From the NCBI RefSeq assembly GCF_000015285.1, contig NC_008709.1, positions 1,054,001 through 1,118,000 of the forward strand: a stretch of 64,000 nt of DNA, in the 5' to 3' direction. The position numbers and the translations under genes were made by a program. The notes below the pieces were generated by a model. The model had not been told where the DNA came from, did no database searches, and saw only the letters and a list, made by a program, of their open reading frames with translations. This document shows positions 19,173 to 29,137 of this stretch, piece by piece (the stretch's first letter is position 1; the number at the start of each line of letters is the position of its first letter). This DNA comes from Psychromonas ingrahamii 37. Lineage in GTDB: Bacteria; Pseudomonadota; Gammaproteobacteria; Enterobacterales; Psychromonadaceae.

Positions 19173-20054
19173 ATGGATATTAAATCTCTGCAGCTTTTTG
19201 TGCATCTGGCCAGCAGCCTGCATTTTTCTAAAACGGCACAGGCGATGCACGTTAGCCCATCAACCCTGAGTCGTAATATCCAGCGTATTGAGGAGGAATT
19301 AAGTACTGTCCTGTTTGTTCGTGATAATCGCTCGGTTGTTTTAACCGAAGCAGGGGTCCTGTTTAAACATTATGCACTGCAGCAGATTGAACAGTGGCTG
19401 TTACTAAAACGGGCTATCAATCAAAGTAAAAGTGAGTTGGAAGGGCAGATCAACCTGTATTGTTCAGTGACGGCAGTTTATAGCCACTTGCCACCCATTT
19501 TAGAACGTTTTCGACGCTTACATCCTAAGGTTGAAATTAAGCTCAGCACCGGGGACAGTGAACGGGCGATTGATCAGGTATTAGGAGATCAGGTTGATTT
19601 TGCTATCACTGCGCATCCGGATAATTTATCGACACGGTTGCACTTTATAAAACTGGCTGAAATACCGCTCTCTATTATTGCGCCAACCACTCCCTGTGCG
19701 GTGACACAGCAAGTTAATCAAGCGAAAATTGATTGGCAAAATATCACTTTTATTTTGCCTGAACATGGGGCTATTCGTCGTCGTTTTGATAATTGGTATC
19801 GTCTGTTAAAAGTTGGTAAACCACAAATTTATGCCACGGTCGCCGGGCATGAGGCCTTGGTCAGTATGGTCGCATTGGGTTGTGGTGTCGGTATTGCACC
19901 CGATATAGTGGTTGAAAATAGCCCGGTACGGGATCGGGTACAAAATATATCTACCCCGGTACCGCTGCAGTCCTTTAATTTAGGCATTTGCTGTTATAAA
20001 ACACGGGTAAACGAGGCGTTAATCAGTGCTTTCATCGGTTGCATAGAAGGATAA
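19173..20054 (+). CDS. ilvY: LysR-type activator IlvY
   Basis: 293 residues. N-terminal winged helix-turn-helix (LHFSKTAQAMHVSPSTLSRNIQRIEEEL, about 16-43) followed by VRDNRSVVLTEAG, then a periplasmic-binding-protein-like effector domain with INLYCSVTAVYSHLPPILERF, VEIKLSTGDSERAID and VAGHEALVSMVALGCGVGIAP, all closely IlvY-like. IlvY activates ilvC when the substrate acetolactate or acetohydroxybutyrate is present. In enterobacteria it is divergent from and adjacent to ilvC; here a sulfurtransferase gene lies between, with about 1.4 kb between the two genes. Confidence 0.9.
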   Translation: MDIKSLQLFVHLASSLHFSKTAQAMHVSPSTLSRNIQRIEEELSTVLFVRDNRSVVLTEAGVLFKHYALQQIEQWLLLKRAINQSKSELEGQINLYCSVTAVYSHLPPILERFRRLHPKVEIKLSTGDSERAIDQVLGDQVDFAITAHPDNLSTRLHFIKLAEIPLSIIAPTTPCAVTQQVNQAKIDWQNITFILPEHGAIRRRFDNWYRLLKVGKPQIYATVAGHEALVSMVALGCGVGIAPDIVVENSPVRDRVQNISTPVPLQSFNLGICCYKTRVNEALISAFIGCIEG

Positions 20055-20126
20055 GCCGTATTTGAATGTCGAAATACAAGTTTGTTTAGGTTATTCTGTT
20101 GGTCATTAAAATAAGAGTATCTGTTT

Positions 20127-20420
20127 ATGAGCAATATCGAAGTTACAAACGTCGCACCCGTTGAAATAAGTTGCTCTAATTGCGAGGCTTGCTGTTGCCG
20201 GCTTGAAGTAATCATCATGTCGGATACTGGTGTGCCGGATGAGTATATTGAGCGAGACAAGTGGGGCAGTGAAACGATGCGTCGTTCAGAAGACGGTTGG
20301 TGCGCGGCATTGGATCGTAATACCCTGATGTGCAGTATTTACGAGCAACGGCCATGGGTTTGCCGGGCCTTTGAAGTGGCATCCGATGAATGTATTACCG
20401 AACGTAACGAGAATATGTAA
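20127..20420 (+). CDS. YkgJ-family cysteine-cluster protein
   Basis: 97 residues with the cysteine pattern CxxCxxCCC near the N-terminus, then WCAALDRNTLMCSIYEQRPWVCRAFE, the signature of the YkgJ/UPF0153 family that is thought to bind zinc or an iron-sulfur cluster. Biochemical role unknown. Short, with few lysines and many acidic residues. Downstream of ilvY by 72 bases, same strand. Confidence 0.85.
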   Translation: MSNIEVTNVAPVEISCSNCEACCCRLEVIIMSDTGVPDEYIERDKWGSETMRRSEDGWCAALDRNTLMCSIYEQRPWVCRAFEVASDECITERNENM

Positions 20421-20582
20421 CATGTGTTTATTACTGGTTTTTTAAGGTTATTGCCAGCCGTCATTGAAATAAAGGTTGAGCAGTACAACTTAGGTTATGC
20501 AGAAAAAGTATTGGTATGATTAAAATAGTTCAATATTCATACTAATACTAACAACAGTTCCAGACAAAAATGAGGATGTAAA

Positions 20583-20867
20583 ATGGGATTTTTTAAACAG
20601 TTCGCGCAATTAATTAGCGGCAAACCGGCTCCTGCCGTGGTTTTTCCAAGTATTGAATACAAAGGGTTTACTATTAGACCGGAACCAATGAAGGATAACG
20701 GGCAATTTCGCGTTGCAGCTATGATAGAAAAAGGGGAAGGTGAAACACTTAAACAACATCATTTTATCCGCTCTGATAGTCAGGCAAGCAGTGAAAAAAC
20801 CGCTGAATTAACGCTGTTGAAATGTAAAATGTTTATCGATCAGTCTGGTGATGACATCTTTAAATAG
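20583..20867 (+). CDS. HlyU-family protein
   Basis: 94 residues, starting MGFFKQFAQLISGK, with the conserved YKGFTIRPEPM.DNGQFRVAA core and HHFIRSD of the short family PF10115, labelled HlyU. The family name is shared with, but the sequence is different from, the ArsR-type HlyU of Vibrio. Good AGGATG ribosome-binding site. Function unknown; likely cytoplasmic. Confidence 0.8.
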   Translation: MGFFKQFAQLISGKPAPAVVFPSIEYKGFTIRPEPMKDNGQFRVAAMIEKGEGETLKQHHFIRSDSQASSEKTAELTLLKCKMFIDQSGDDIFK

Positions 20868-21467
20868 GGCTGCAGGCGAAAACATTAAGTAACAATGTTA
20901 AATAATAATGTTAAGTAATGTTTTTATTTTTTTATTTTTCTGTTTTGATGGCGAATAAAAAAGATATAAACAAGATGTTACTAAAAATTGTTTATATCTT
21001 AATTTTAGCGCTTTTATTTTATAACTGAGCTTAGTTGTTATAACGGATCATTACCCGTATATCCTGAGCACTTTCCACAATGATGCTCCGTAATCGGCAA
21101 TATTTGCCAAAAAACGTGCATGTTGCGCCTACTCGATAGGAGTCGCCCGTTTCAGTATCTTGAGTGCCTAACTACTGTCATTGACCCCATTCTGAGCAGT
21201 TTGTGAGGCTGAAAAAGAAGCCAATAAGACACTATCATCCAGAAAATAATTAATAAATTCTCCAACGCCGTTTACCTGTATTGATAATGTTAAGTTTTGC
21301 AGATTTACCCGTTGCTCAAAGCGGTTGGCTAAGGAGTCATTGGCTCAGAATAATCATACCCCATAGCAATCAGGTTATTCCAAAAACGATCTATCAACGC
21401 TTAATAAATTTACATAGAAATTAACAAAATGCAGGTTTACAATAGGGATTAAATTTAAGGAGAAACC
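20868..21467. other. 600-bp region without an intact gene, possible relic
   Basis: No intact gene. On the minus strand between about 21120 and 21390 a broken frame reads RFEQRVNLQNLTLSIQ and then VGEFINYFLDDSVLLASFSAS, which looks protein-like but is interrupted by stops and frameshifts. It may be a decayed gene; I do not recognise the family. Confidence 0.35.
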
Positions 21468-21761
21468 ATGTTTAACCCTCAAAAATTAGAACAAATAGCG
21501 AAACAGATAAGTGATGCTCTTCCTCCCGGTGTAAAAAGTTTTGGTGACGAAGCTGATCGTAAAATCAAGCAGATATTACAAGCACAATTGGGCAAACTAG
21601 ATATGGTTAGCCGTGAAGAGTTTGATGTGCAAACACATGTTTTATTACGTACGCGTGAAAAACTGGCAGAGATGGAAGCAAAGTTTGCTGAGTTTGAAAA
21701 AAAGCTTGACCAGGAAAAGCTTGATCTAACAAAGACAACTCAAGAAAATATCGAGAAATAA
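21468..21761 (+). CDS. ubiK: Ubiquinone biosynthesis accessory factor UbiK
   Basis: 97 residues, matching the YqiC/BMFP family: MFNPQKLEQIAKQISDALPPGVK at the N-terminus, then a long heptad region (about 45-97: VSREEFDVQTHVLLRTREKLAEMEAKFAEFEKKL) that forms a trimeric coiled coil. UbiK binds UbiJ and helps the cytosolic Ubi complex in late ubiquinone synthesis. AAGGAG ribosome-binding site. The next gene starts one base after its stop, so the two are co-transcribed. Confidence 0.9.
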   Translation: MFNPQKLEQIAKQISDALPPGVKSFGDEADRKIKQILQAQLGKLDMVSREEFDVQTHVLLRTREKLAEMEAKFAEFEKKLDQEKLDLTKTTQENIEK

Positions 21762-21762
21762 G

Positions 21763-22134
21763 ATGAAAGAGCAATATTTGAAAAATGCGGAAAAGTTTGT
21801 GGAACAGGTGACTGCACAACAACAGTTATTTGGCTTGTATGAGGACAGCCAGGGTTGGGCTAATTGTCATGCTCATGATAATAAAGATGCAACGGCTGTT
21901 TATCTTTTCTGGTCAGAGGCCGCATCGGCTGAAAAATTAAGAAATGAAGAATGGGCTAACTATCAGGTTCAGGCAATTTCGCTGTCGCTCTTTTTAGAGT
22001 CTTGGTTGGATGGTATGCAGAAGCAGCAGGTATTTGCAGGTCTTAACTGGGATGAAAATTTATATGGTTTGGAAATTGAAGCCATGGTGTTGAAAAACTC
22101 TTTATTTGAGAAATCACAAGAGTTAACTGATTAA
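21763..22134 (+). CDS. DUF2750 family protein
   Basis: 123 residues with the DUF2750 pattern: FVEQVTAQQQLFGLYE near the N-terminus and FWSEAASAEKL, then SLFLESWLDGMQKQQVFAGLNWDENLYGLEIEA. No catalytic motif or membrane segment. Starts one base after the ubiK stop, suggesting translational coupling. Function unknown. Confidence 0.8.
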   Translation: MKEQYLKNAEKFVEQVTAQQQLFGLYEDSQGWANCHAHDNKDATAVYLFWSEAASAEKLRNEEWANYQVQAISLSLFLESWLDGMQKQQVFAGLNWDENLYGLEIEAMVLKNSLFEKSQELTD

Positions 22135-22154
22135 GCGCAATATTGCTTGGAAAA

Positions 22155-22190
22155 AATAAAATCCGATAATAGACATCATCGGATTTTATT
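22155..22190. terminator. Bidirectional terminator between DUF2750 gene and speB
   Basis: 13-bp perfect stem AATAAAATCCGAT/ATCGGATTTTATT with a 10-base loop, with A-rich and T-rich flanks usable from either direction. It lies between two convergent genes. Confidence 0.8.
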
Positions 22191-22209
22191 TATTATTTGA
22201 ATCTAAGTG

Positions 22210-23139
22210 TTAGCAGATGTCTTTATTTTTTATTGTCCACAAATGCAGCAACTCCACCCCTATTGTGGCAGCCGCCAGCGCGGTGATCTCGCTATTATCA
22301 TAGGCGGGTGCAACTTCGACAACATCCATACCGACAATATTGATATCCGTTAATGCGCGTAATATTTTTAATATTTTATCTGTGCTTAATCCACCACATA
22401 CGGGTGTGCCTGTACCGGGTGCAAAGGCCGGATCTAAACAATCGATATCAAAAGTAAGATACACAGGCATAGTCTGAACTTTCTCTTTAATAAAAGAGGC
22501 AATCTGCTCAGCTCGCATATCATTAGCTTGGGGTGCATTGATGACATTAAAACCGTGGCCAGTTTCATTATAAGCCGTGCGGATCCCTATTTGTACCGAC
22601 TTTTCCGGATCAATCAAGCCTTCCTTGGGCGCATGATAAAACATAGTGCCATGATCATAAGCACTGCCATCATGATAAGTATCAGTATGCGCATCAAAAT
22701 GTATTAAGGCCATTTTCCCAAATTTTTGATGGTGGGCACGCAACAAAGGTAAGGTCACAAAGTGATCCCCTCCGAGGGATAAAATGGCCTTTCCTGAAGC
22801 GAGTAACTGTGTTGCTGCGGCGGTTACTTTTTGGGTAAACGCATTGGCATCACCGGTGCTGTAAACTAAGTCTCCGGCATCAATGATCTTGGTTTTTTTT
22901 AGGAGATTAAATTTCCAAGGGAAGCGTTTACCTTCCCATGCAAGATTAATAGATGCCTGACGTATTGCTGTTGGCCCCATACGTGCGCCAGAGCGCCCTG
23001 TGGTGGCTAAATCAAAGGGTAAACCTAATACTGCAATATCGGCATCCGTGGAAACCGGATCTGTCGGCATGGGCAGACGTAAAAAGGTCATTGCATTTGA
23101 GTAAAGGGAATTATCCACTTGGTTAAAAATAGAATTCAT
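22210..23139 (-). CDS. speB: Agmatinase
   Basis: Hydrolyses agmatine to putrescine and urea with two Mn ions. 309 residues. Ureohydrolase metal motifs are all present: GGDHFVTLP (about 122-130), [11 protein letters not shown] (about 146-156) and [18 protein letters not shown] (about 228-245). It lies 18 bases downstream of speA on the same strand, forming a speA-speB operon that converts arginine to putrescine. The ribosome-binding site (GGTGGAG) is 11 bases from the start. Confidence 0.96.
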   Translation of the reverse strand: MNSIFNQVDNSLYSNAMTFLRLPMPTDPVSTDADIAVLGLPFDLATTGRSGARMGPTAIRQASINLAWEGKRFPWKFNLLKKTKIIDAGDLVYSTGDANAFTQKVTAAATQLLASGKAILSLGGDHFVTLPLLRAHHQKFGKMALIHFDAHTDTYHDGSAYDHGTMFYHAPKEGLIDPEKSVQIGIRTAYNETGHGFNVINAPQANDMRAEQIASFIKEKVQTMPVYLTFDIDCLDPAFAPGTGTPVCGGLSTDKILKILRALTDINIVGMDVVEVAPAYDNSEITALAAATIGVELLHLWTIKNKDIC

Positions 23140-23157
23140 TATAATTTTTTCTCCACC

Positions 23158-25071
23158 TTAAAAATCTTCTAAATAGGTATAACCCTGTAAACCGGTGATT
23201 AATTCATTAATGATACTTTCGCGCTCTTCAACAGGTAATTTTCTATTGACCAATTCAGCATAGGTTTGTTTGAATTCCTCGGCATTTAAGTTCACGTATC
23301 TAAGCATATCTTCAACACTATCACCTTCATTTATTTCAGTGAGTTCAGCTTCACCCGCCTCGTTTACCATCACGACAGCACTGTGTGTATCACCAAATAA
23401 ATTATGCATATCACCTAGGATTTCCTGATAAGCCCCGACCAGAAAAAAGCCCATTAAATAGGGTTTATCTTCCTGCCATTCTGGTACTAATAAGGTGCTT
23501 TCAATGCCTTGACCATCTACATAATTCTCAATGGCGCCATCGGAATCACAGGTAATATCAAGTAAAACAGCACGTTTTTTTTGTGTCGATTGTAAATTGT
23601 TTAGGGGTAATATAGGGAAAACTTGATCGATTCCCCAGCTATCCGGCAGTGATTGGAATAATGAAAAATTAACAAAAAATTTATCCGCCAATTTTTCGGT
23701 TAAATCATCAATAATAGGGCGATGAAAACGGTTTTTATTATCCATTAACTGGTTAAGTTCATAACAAACCCGTAAATTGACCTGCTCAGCCCATGCGCGT
23801 TGTGATAAATTAATTAACCCTGATCCAAATTGGCTATGCACTTCAGCAAGGTCATTTTGGGTGTCATGGTAAATTTCGATCAGTGCGCGATCATCATTGC
23901 GCGTATTTAATTGCTCCCAGGATTGCCACATATTTTTCAGCAACAGAGAATCATTCTTTTTGGGATTCGTCAGCTTCTCCGGTGCGTAAGACTCTGCACC
24001 AATAACATTGGAAATTAATACCGCGTGATGGGCTGTCAGCGAACGTCCTGATTCAGAAATAATCATTGGAACGGGCTGATCGTAGCTTTTACAAATATCG
24101 CCAATGGTATAAACAATATTGTTAGCATATTCCGCTAAGCTGTAATTCATTGAATTATGAGATTGACTGCGAGTCCCATCGTAATCAACAGCTAATCCGC
24201 CACCCACATCCATACATGTGATTTCTGCCCCTAAATCGCGTAATTCACAATAAAATCTTGCAGCTTCACTCACACCCAAACGCACATCACGGATATTTGC
24301 GATTTGTGAGCCTAAATGGAAATGAACAAGCTGTAAGGTATCCAGTTTATTATTTTCTTTTAATACATCCAGCACTTTCAAGACTTGTGAGGCGGATAAA
24401 CCGAATTTCGATTTTTCGCCACCACTTGCCTGCCATTTACCTTTACCCTGTGAGGCTAAACGCACACGGATGCCTAAACGAGGCGCAACATTAAGTTTTT
24501 TAGCTTCACTTAAAATCATTTCCAGTTCAGACATTTTTTCTAAAACAAGATGTACTTTGTGGCCCAGTTTTTCACCGATTAGCGCCAGACGGACATATTC
24601 TCTGTCTTTATAACCGTTACAGACAATAACTGATGAGGCTTTTTGTGCCAAAGCGAGTACCGCCAGCAATTCAGCTTTACTGCCGGCTTCAAGGCCCAGT
24701 TGTTTAACTTCCTTATTGTCCTGGCTGGCCAGAATTTCATTAACAACTTCACGCTGTTGATTGACTTTAATAGGGTAAACCAATAAATATTTTTCATTAT
24801 ATTGATATTGTTCAATGGCATTGTTAAATACTTCACATAAACCATTCACTCTTTGGTGAATAATCTGTGGGAAACGCACTAGAGCTGGAAGAGACAGTCC
24901 TTTTTCCTGTATTTTTTCAGCAATGTCACTGATCACAATAGTCTGATCTTGATGACCACTTTTAGGCGCGACGTAAACATCACCCTGCTCATTAATACCA
25001 AAGTAGCCTTGTCCCCAGTGACGCACGTTGTAGCAATCACGAAGATCATCAAGTGAAGTTGTTTTTTTCAT
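23158..25071 (-). CDS. speA: Biosynthetic arginine decarboxylase
   Basis: PLP enzyme making agmatine from arginine, first step of the plant/bacterial putrescine route. 637 residues, the usual length. The N-terminal barrel has the PLP lysine in [15 protein letters not shown] (about residues 95-109); [25 protein letters not shown] and [11 protein letters not shown] follow; the C-terminal beta domain contains ITCDSDG..NYVDGQ. AGGA is seven bases before the ATG. First gene of the speA-speB unit. Confidence 0.97.
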   Translation of the reverse strand: MKKTTSLDDLRDCYNVRHWGQGYFGINEQGDVYVAPKSGHQDQTIVISDIAEKIQEKGLSLPALVRFPQIIHQRVNGLCEVFNNAIEQYQYNEKYLLVYPIKVNQQREVVNEILASQDNKEVKQLGLEAGSKAELLAVLALAQKASSVIVCNGYKDREYVRLALIGEKLGHKVHLVLEKMSELEMILSEAKKLNVAPRLGIRVRLASQGKGKWQASGGEKSKFGLSASQVLKVLDVLKENNKLDTLQLVHFHLGSQIANIRDVRLGVSEAARFYCELRDLGAEITCMDVGGGLAVDYDGTRSQSHNSMNYSLAEYANNIVYTIGDICKSYDQPVPMIISESGRSLTAHHAVLISNVIGAESYAPEKLTNPKKNDSLLLKNMWQSWEQLNTRNDDRALIEIYHDTQNDLAEVHSQFGSGLINLSQRAWAEQVNLRVCYELNQLMDNKNRFHRPIIDDLTEKLADKFFVNFSLFQSLPDSWGIDQVFPILPLNNLQSTQKKRAVLLDITCDSDGAIENYVDGQGIESTLLVPEWQEDKPYLMGFFLVGAYQEILGDMHNLFGDTHSAVVMVNEAGEAELTEINEGDSVEDMLRYVNLNAEEFKQTYAELVNRKLPVEERESIINELITGLQGYTYLEDF

Positions 25072-25377
25072 TTAAGTTCCTAGAGTAAAATGAAATCACC
25101 ACAAGGGTGATTTTAACCTGTGAGAATAGATGCAAGGATTGTAAAGTCAAACGAATAAAAAAATATTTTTTAATTAAATTATGATGTTGCTGGTATTATA
25201 GTACAGGGGAAGGTAAGTCAATAATTTATATAAATAAAAATGCTGATTTATGCTTAAACAAGCATTATTATTCAGCAACTCCAATCCCTTTGATTGGAGT
25301 TGCTGGATAAGTCGTATATTTGAATTGCACTAAAGAGGGACTCTGCTGCGCTTTCTGAAGGGTACTATTAATCGTTT
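25072..25377. other. Intergenic region upstream of speA with two hairpins
   Basis: No gene. An 8-bp stem AAATCACC/GGTGATTT at about 25091-25113 lies in the leader of speA, close to its start codon, where it could affect translation or attenuation. The stronger hairpin at 25273-25305 is listed separately. A run of T lies at 25370-25380 next to the rraB stop. Confidence 0.45.
25273..25305. terminator. Strong 14-bp hairpin downstream of rraB
   Basis: Perfect inverted repeat CAGCAACTCCAATC/GATTGGAGTTGCTG with a 5-base loop, about 70 bases after the rraB stop on the minus strand. There is no T-run on either side, so it may act as an mRNA 3'-end stabiliser or factor-dependent terminator rather than a classical intrinsic terminator. 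Confidence 0.5.
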
Positions 25378-25743
25378 TTATTCTTCCGGATAGGTTCCCC
25401 AGCCGTCATAGTCAATTGAGAACGACTGTGCGAGTACCACTAACTTCTCAATATCTTCCATAATAGCTTCTTCATCTAAATTCATTTCGACAGTCACATC
25501 AAAACTTAAGATGATTGAACCATCCTCTAATTCACACTCTTCAGGATCGGTGACTTCATAACCTTTTTTAAAGCAGGCAATCGCGGCTTTTTCCAGCACA
25601 TCGAAATCAGTACAGGAAAGATGATGCTCGATCATATAGACAGCATCAGGGTTGCTGCCATCTTCTAAAATGGCTTCTACAATTTCTTCTGTTTCTTCAC
25701 GATATTCTGCCAGTAACTCTTCTAAACTTAATGCTTTTTCCAT
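25378..25743 (-). CDS. rraB: Ribonuclease E inhibitor RraB
   Basis: 121 residues, very acidic, matching RraB: LAEYREETEEIVEAILEDGSNPDA at the N-terminus, then HHLSCTDFDVLEKAAIACFKKGYEV and the C-terminal SFSIDYDGWGTYPEE. RraB binds the C-terminal scaffold of RNase E and modulates mRNA decay. It has a strong AGAGGAAT ribosome-binding site. It follows plsC by 12 bases and may be in one unit with parC-plsC. Confidence 0.93.
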   Translation of the reverse strand: MEKALSLEELLAEYREETEEIVEAILEDGSNPDAVYMIEHHLSCTDFDVLEKAAIACFKKGYEVTDPEECELEDGSIILSFDVTVEMNLDEEAIMEDIEKLVVLAQSFSIDYDGWGTYPEE

Positions 25744-25755
25744 TATTAATTCCTC

Positions 25756-26499
25756 TTAATCGCGGCGGTCTGAATTGGTATCAGGGCGGTTTACTTCTTG
25801 ATTTAATTGCTGGTATTTTTCTAACATAATAGCGTGAGAGTCTTCCATTAAGCGCCTGATTTCACGTTTTTTATACTGGGTAATATCAATGGGCTCTAAC
25901 ATTTCAACAATCACTTCACCATTATTCCAACGGTTTAGATTGACCTGCTTATGCGTATTTGACGTCACCGTGGGGACAACATTGACACCGGCTTGTAATG
26001 CCGTATGAAATGCCCCCATTTTAAAAGGTAATAAACCACGACCACGGCTGCGGGTACCTTCCGGGAATATCCAAACAGCCAAGTTTTTAGCGCGCATCTG
26101 ATCCACTACTTCGTTAATAGTATTACGTGATTTATTTTTATTATCTCGGCTAATTAATATGTTACCCGTTAGCCAGTAGATAATGCCAAAAAAGGGAATC
26201 CACACCAAACTTTGTTTACCAATAGTCACTGAACCAGGCTGAACAGCACCGGACACCGTTACCATATCATAGCTGTTCTGGTGATTTGCAAGGTAGACGA
26301 CCGAGCCGTTATTTTTGGCACTTTCAGGAATACGTAGGGTCACTTTTAACCCGAACAACCAAGATAATTTGCTAAATAATATGGCAAAATGATAAGTGTT
26401 CTTGGGATTGCGGGGGCTGAATAAGCAATAAAATAATGAATAGACGGTCATCAATATAACTATCACAAAAAGCATTATAACGCGGATAATAAATAACAT
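25756..26499 (-). CDS. plsC: 1-acyl-sn-glycerol-3-phosphate acyltransferase
   Basis: Inner-membrane enzyme adding the second acyl chain to make phosphatidic acid. 247 residues from the ATG at 26499 (MLFIIRVIM), which matches family starts and lies four bases after the parC stop; an upstream start would overlap parC. Acyltransferase motifs: YLANHQNSYD (HX4D, about residue 66), GNILISRDN and FPEGTRSRGRGLLPFK. N-terminal hydrophobic segment about residues 1-25. Follows parC as in E. coli. Confidence 0.94.
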   Translation of the reverse strand: MLFIIRVIMLFVIVILMTVYSLFYCLFSPRNPKNTYHFAILFSKLSWLFGLKVTLRIPESAKNNGSVVYLANHQNSYDMVTVSGAVQPGSVTIGKQSLVWIPFFGIIYWLTGNILISRDNKNKSRNTINEVVDQMRAKNLAVWIFPEGTRSRGRGLLPFKMGAFHTALQAGVNVVPTVTSNTHKQVNLNRWNNGEVIVEMLEPIDITQYKKREIRRLMEDSHAIMLEKYQQLNQEVNRPDTNSDRRD

Positions 26500-26503
26500 A
26501 ATA

Positions 26504-28783
26504 TTAAGAGTCTCTTGAATGTATTTGCGCAGCTTCAATAATTTCGATTTTATCTACACGTTGTAAACCGCGCGGCAGTTTGCTGCCACGCCGGCCTCGT
26601 TCGCCTTGATAATGTACCAAATCACTGGGCTTTAAAGTCAATTTACGTTTTCCTGCATGCAGCGTGACCGAACTTGCCTGCGGGATAATTTCAAGCATAG
26701 TAACAAACTCTTCACGTTTAGTCGCTTTGGCAGAGATGATGTTGAGCATCCTATTTCCTTTACCTTTGCTGAGGCTTGGTAAACTGTTTACCGGGAAGAG
26801 TAATAAACGTCCCTCATTGCTGATGGTTAAACACCAATCATCATCAGCTGCGGTCATTTTTTTCGGCGGCATTAATTGTGCGTTGGGGGTGAGGTTAATA
26901 AGTGTTTTACCGTTTTTGTTGCGGCTATTAATATCGCTAAATTTGGCAATAAATCCATAACCATGATCACTGCTGATAAGATAACGATCATCATCATCCC
27001 CTATCAATGCACAGACAAAAGGAACATTTTCATTTTGATTAAATCGCCCCGTTAGCGGCTCGCCCTGTGAACGCGCTGATGGCAGGGAGTGTACATCTAA
27101 TGAATAGGCCCGGCCACTTGCATCAATAAAAATACAACTTTGATTACTTCGCCCTTGTGCCTTGGTCAGGAACTCATCACCGGATTTATAATTTAATGCC
27201 TGTGCGTCAACATCCAATCCCTTGGCCGAGCGCACCCAACCTTGGGTTGATAATACGACCGTCACAGTTTCACTGGGCATTAATTCTTTTTCAGTGAGTG
27301 CTTTTGCTTCAATACGTTCAATAAGCGGAGAGCGACGATCATCGCCATATTTTAGCGCATCTGCCTGAATTTCTTTTTTAACCAGTGTGTTTAAGCGTCG
27401 CTCTGAGCTTAATAAACGTTCTAGTTTTGTTTGCTCATCGGTAAGCGTATCCATCTCAGCGCGGATTTGGATCTCTTCTAACTTGGCGAGTTGGCGAAGT
27501 TTGATTTCTAAAATAGCATGTGCTTGTATTGCTGAAAGCTCAAAACGAGACATTAATTCGGCTTTTGCATCATCACAAGTTCTAATGATTTCAATGACTT
27601 CATCTATGTTTAAATAGGCGGCTAATAAACCTTCTAAAATATGCAGGCGCGCTAAAATTTTGTCTAATCGAAACTGCAAACGGCGACGCACTGTCTTCAT
27701 CCGGTACACTAACCACTCGTTTAAAATGGTCACTAAACCTTTAACTTGTGGACGCTGGTCTAATCCCAACATATTGAGGTTAACTTTATGATTAACCTCT
27801 AAATCCGTTGAAGCAAACAGGTGGTGCATTAACCCTTCAATATCAATTCGATTTGAACGCGGGATGATAACGAGTCGGGTCGGGTTTTCATGATCAGATT
27901 CATCGCGTAAATCTGCAATCATGGGTAATTTTTTATCCTGCATCTGTTTGGCTATTTCTTTGAGAATTTTGCCACCAGACACGCGATGGGGAAGGGCCGT
28001 AATAACGATTTCACCATTTTCTACCGTATAAACGGCGCGACTTTTGAAGCTACCACGGCCGGTTTCGTAAATTTTCTTTATATCACTGTTAGGGGTGATG
28101 ATTTCAGCTTCAGTGGGATAATCAGGTCCCTGTACAAAGGCCATTAAATCAATCAGGTTTGCTTTAGGATGGTCAATCAAATGACAACAAGCAGCGGCTA
28201 CTTCGCGGACGTTATGAGGCGGAATATCGGTTGCCATACCAACCGCAATACCGCTAATACCATTTAACAGTATATGAGGTAAACGTGCCGGTAATAACAC
28301 CGGCTCTTTCATGGTGCCATCAAAATTGGGTTTCCAATCCGTGGTACCTAAGGCTACTTCCGAGAGCAATAATTCTGAAAAGGCGGATAAACGGGATTCA
28401 GTGTAACGCATAGCAGCAAACGACTTAGGATCATCCGGTGCGCCCCAGTTTCCCTGCCCATCTATTAAAGGGTAACGGTAGGAAAAGGGTTGTGCCATTA
28501 ATACCATGGCTTCATAACAGGCGCTATCACCGTGTGGATGGTATTTACCTAATACATCCCCGACGGTACGGGCTGATTTTTTATGTTTGGAAAGTGCCGA
28601 TAATCCCAGTTCAGACATAGCATATATGATGCGTCTTTGAACGGGTTTTAAGCCATCACTAATATGCGGTAGTGCTCTGTCCATGATCACATACATGGCA
28701 TAGTTGAGATAGGCTTCCTCGGTAAATTTAGTTAGAGGCAGTTTTTCAACACCTTCTAAGCTTAAATCTAATAGATTACTCAT
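26504..28783 (-). CDS. parC: DNA topoisomerase IV subunit A
   Basis: 759 residues, the usual length. Breakage-reunion domain with the catalytic tyrosine in [11 protein letters not shown] (about residue 125), the quinolone-determining region [11 protein letters not shown] (about 80-90), [14 protein letters not shown], and the C-terminal beta-pinwheel. With ParE it decatenates replicated chromosomes. In the key drug-target region serine and glutamate occur at the usual susceptible positions (GDSACYE). parE is not next to it in this window. Confidence 0.97.
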   Translation of the reverse strand: MSNLLDLSLEGVEKLPLTKFTEEAYLNYAMYVIMDRALPHISDGLKPVQRRIIYAMSELGLSALSKHKKSARTVGDVLGKYHPHGDSACYEAMVLMAQPFSYRYPLIDGQGNWGAPDDPKSFAAMRYTESRLSAFSELLLSEVALGTTDWKPNFDGTMKEPVLLPARLPHILLNGISGIAVGMATDIPPHNVREVAAACCHLIDHPKANLIDLMAFVQGPDYPTEAEIITPNSDIKKIYETGRGSFKSRAVYTVENGEIVITALPHRVSGGKILKEIAKQMQDKKLPMIADLRDESDHENPTRLVIIPRSNRIDIEGLMHHLFASTDLEVNHKVNLNMLGLDQRPQVKGLVTILNEWLVYRMKTVRRRLQFRLDKILARLHILEGLLAAYLNIDEVIEIIRTCDDAKAELMSRFELSAIQAHAILEIKLRQLAKLEEIQIRAEMDTLTDEQTKLERLLSSERRLNTLVKKEIQADALKYGDDRRSPLIERIEAKALTEKELMPSETVTVVLSTQGWVRSAKGLDVDAQALNYKSGDEFLTKAQGRSNQSCIFIDASGRAYSLDVHSLPSARSQGEPLTGRFNQNENVPFVCALIGDDDDRYLISSDHGYGFIAKFSDINSRNKNGKTLINLTPNAQLMPPKKMTAADDDWCLTISNEGRLLLFPVNSLPSLSKGKGNRMLNIISAKATKREEFVTMLEIIPQASSVTLHAGKRKLTLKPSDLVHYQGERGRRGSKLPRGLQRVDKIEIIEAAQIHSRDS

Positions 28784-29137
28784 GTGAAACGACCCTGTTT
28801 ATTGGCGTGCAAAAACGCTTATTATAACGTAAATGCATTCTAAGGAAAAAATACAAATGACATATAGTATTATAAAAGAAAATAAAACCATCGGACTACT
28901 CTGCATAAGATGAAAGCGCTTTTTATGCGATTTTATGTTATTTTTTGTACAATATAGTGCTCGGGAAAATTGTCATTTGTTTGTCTGTAGTGTATTCAGG
29001 CCTAAGTAAGTATGCATATTTTTATTGATCATCTTATTTAAAATAATAGGTGTATCGACATTAATAATAAGAACTTACTAGTGATGGAATTTTATATTAA
29101 GAGCTTAAACGAACACCCGCTTAAGCTCTTATCTTTT
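28784..29137. other. Intergenic region between hemL and parC
   Basis: AT-rich, about 350 bases, no gene. Contains the parC promoter region and the hairpin listed at 29099-29137. Confidence 0.4.
29099..29137. terminator. Hairpin terminator next to hemL stop
   Basis: 10-bp perfect stem AAGAGCTTAA/TTAAGCTCTT with a 12-base loop, immediately downstream of the hemL stop on the minus strand. The T-run (ATCTTTTTT) lies on the plus-strand side; on the minus strand only an AT-rich tail follows, so termination efficiency for hemL is uncertain. Confidence 0.55.
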
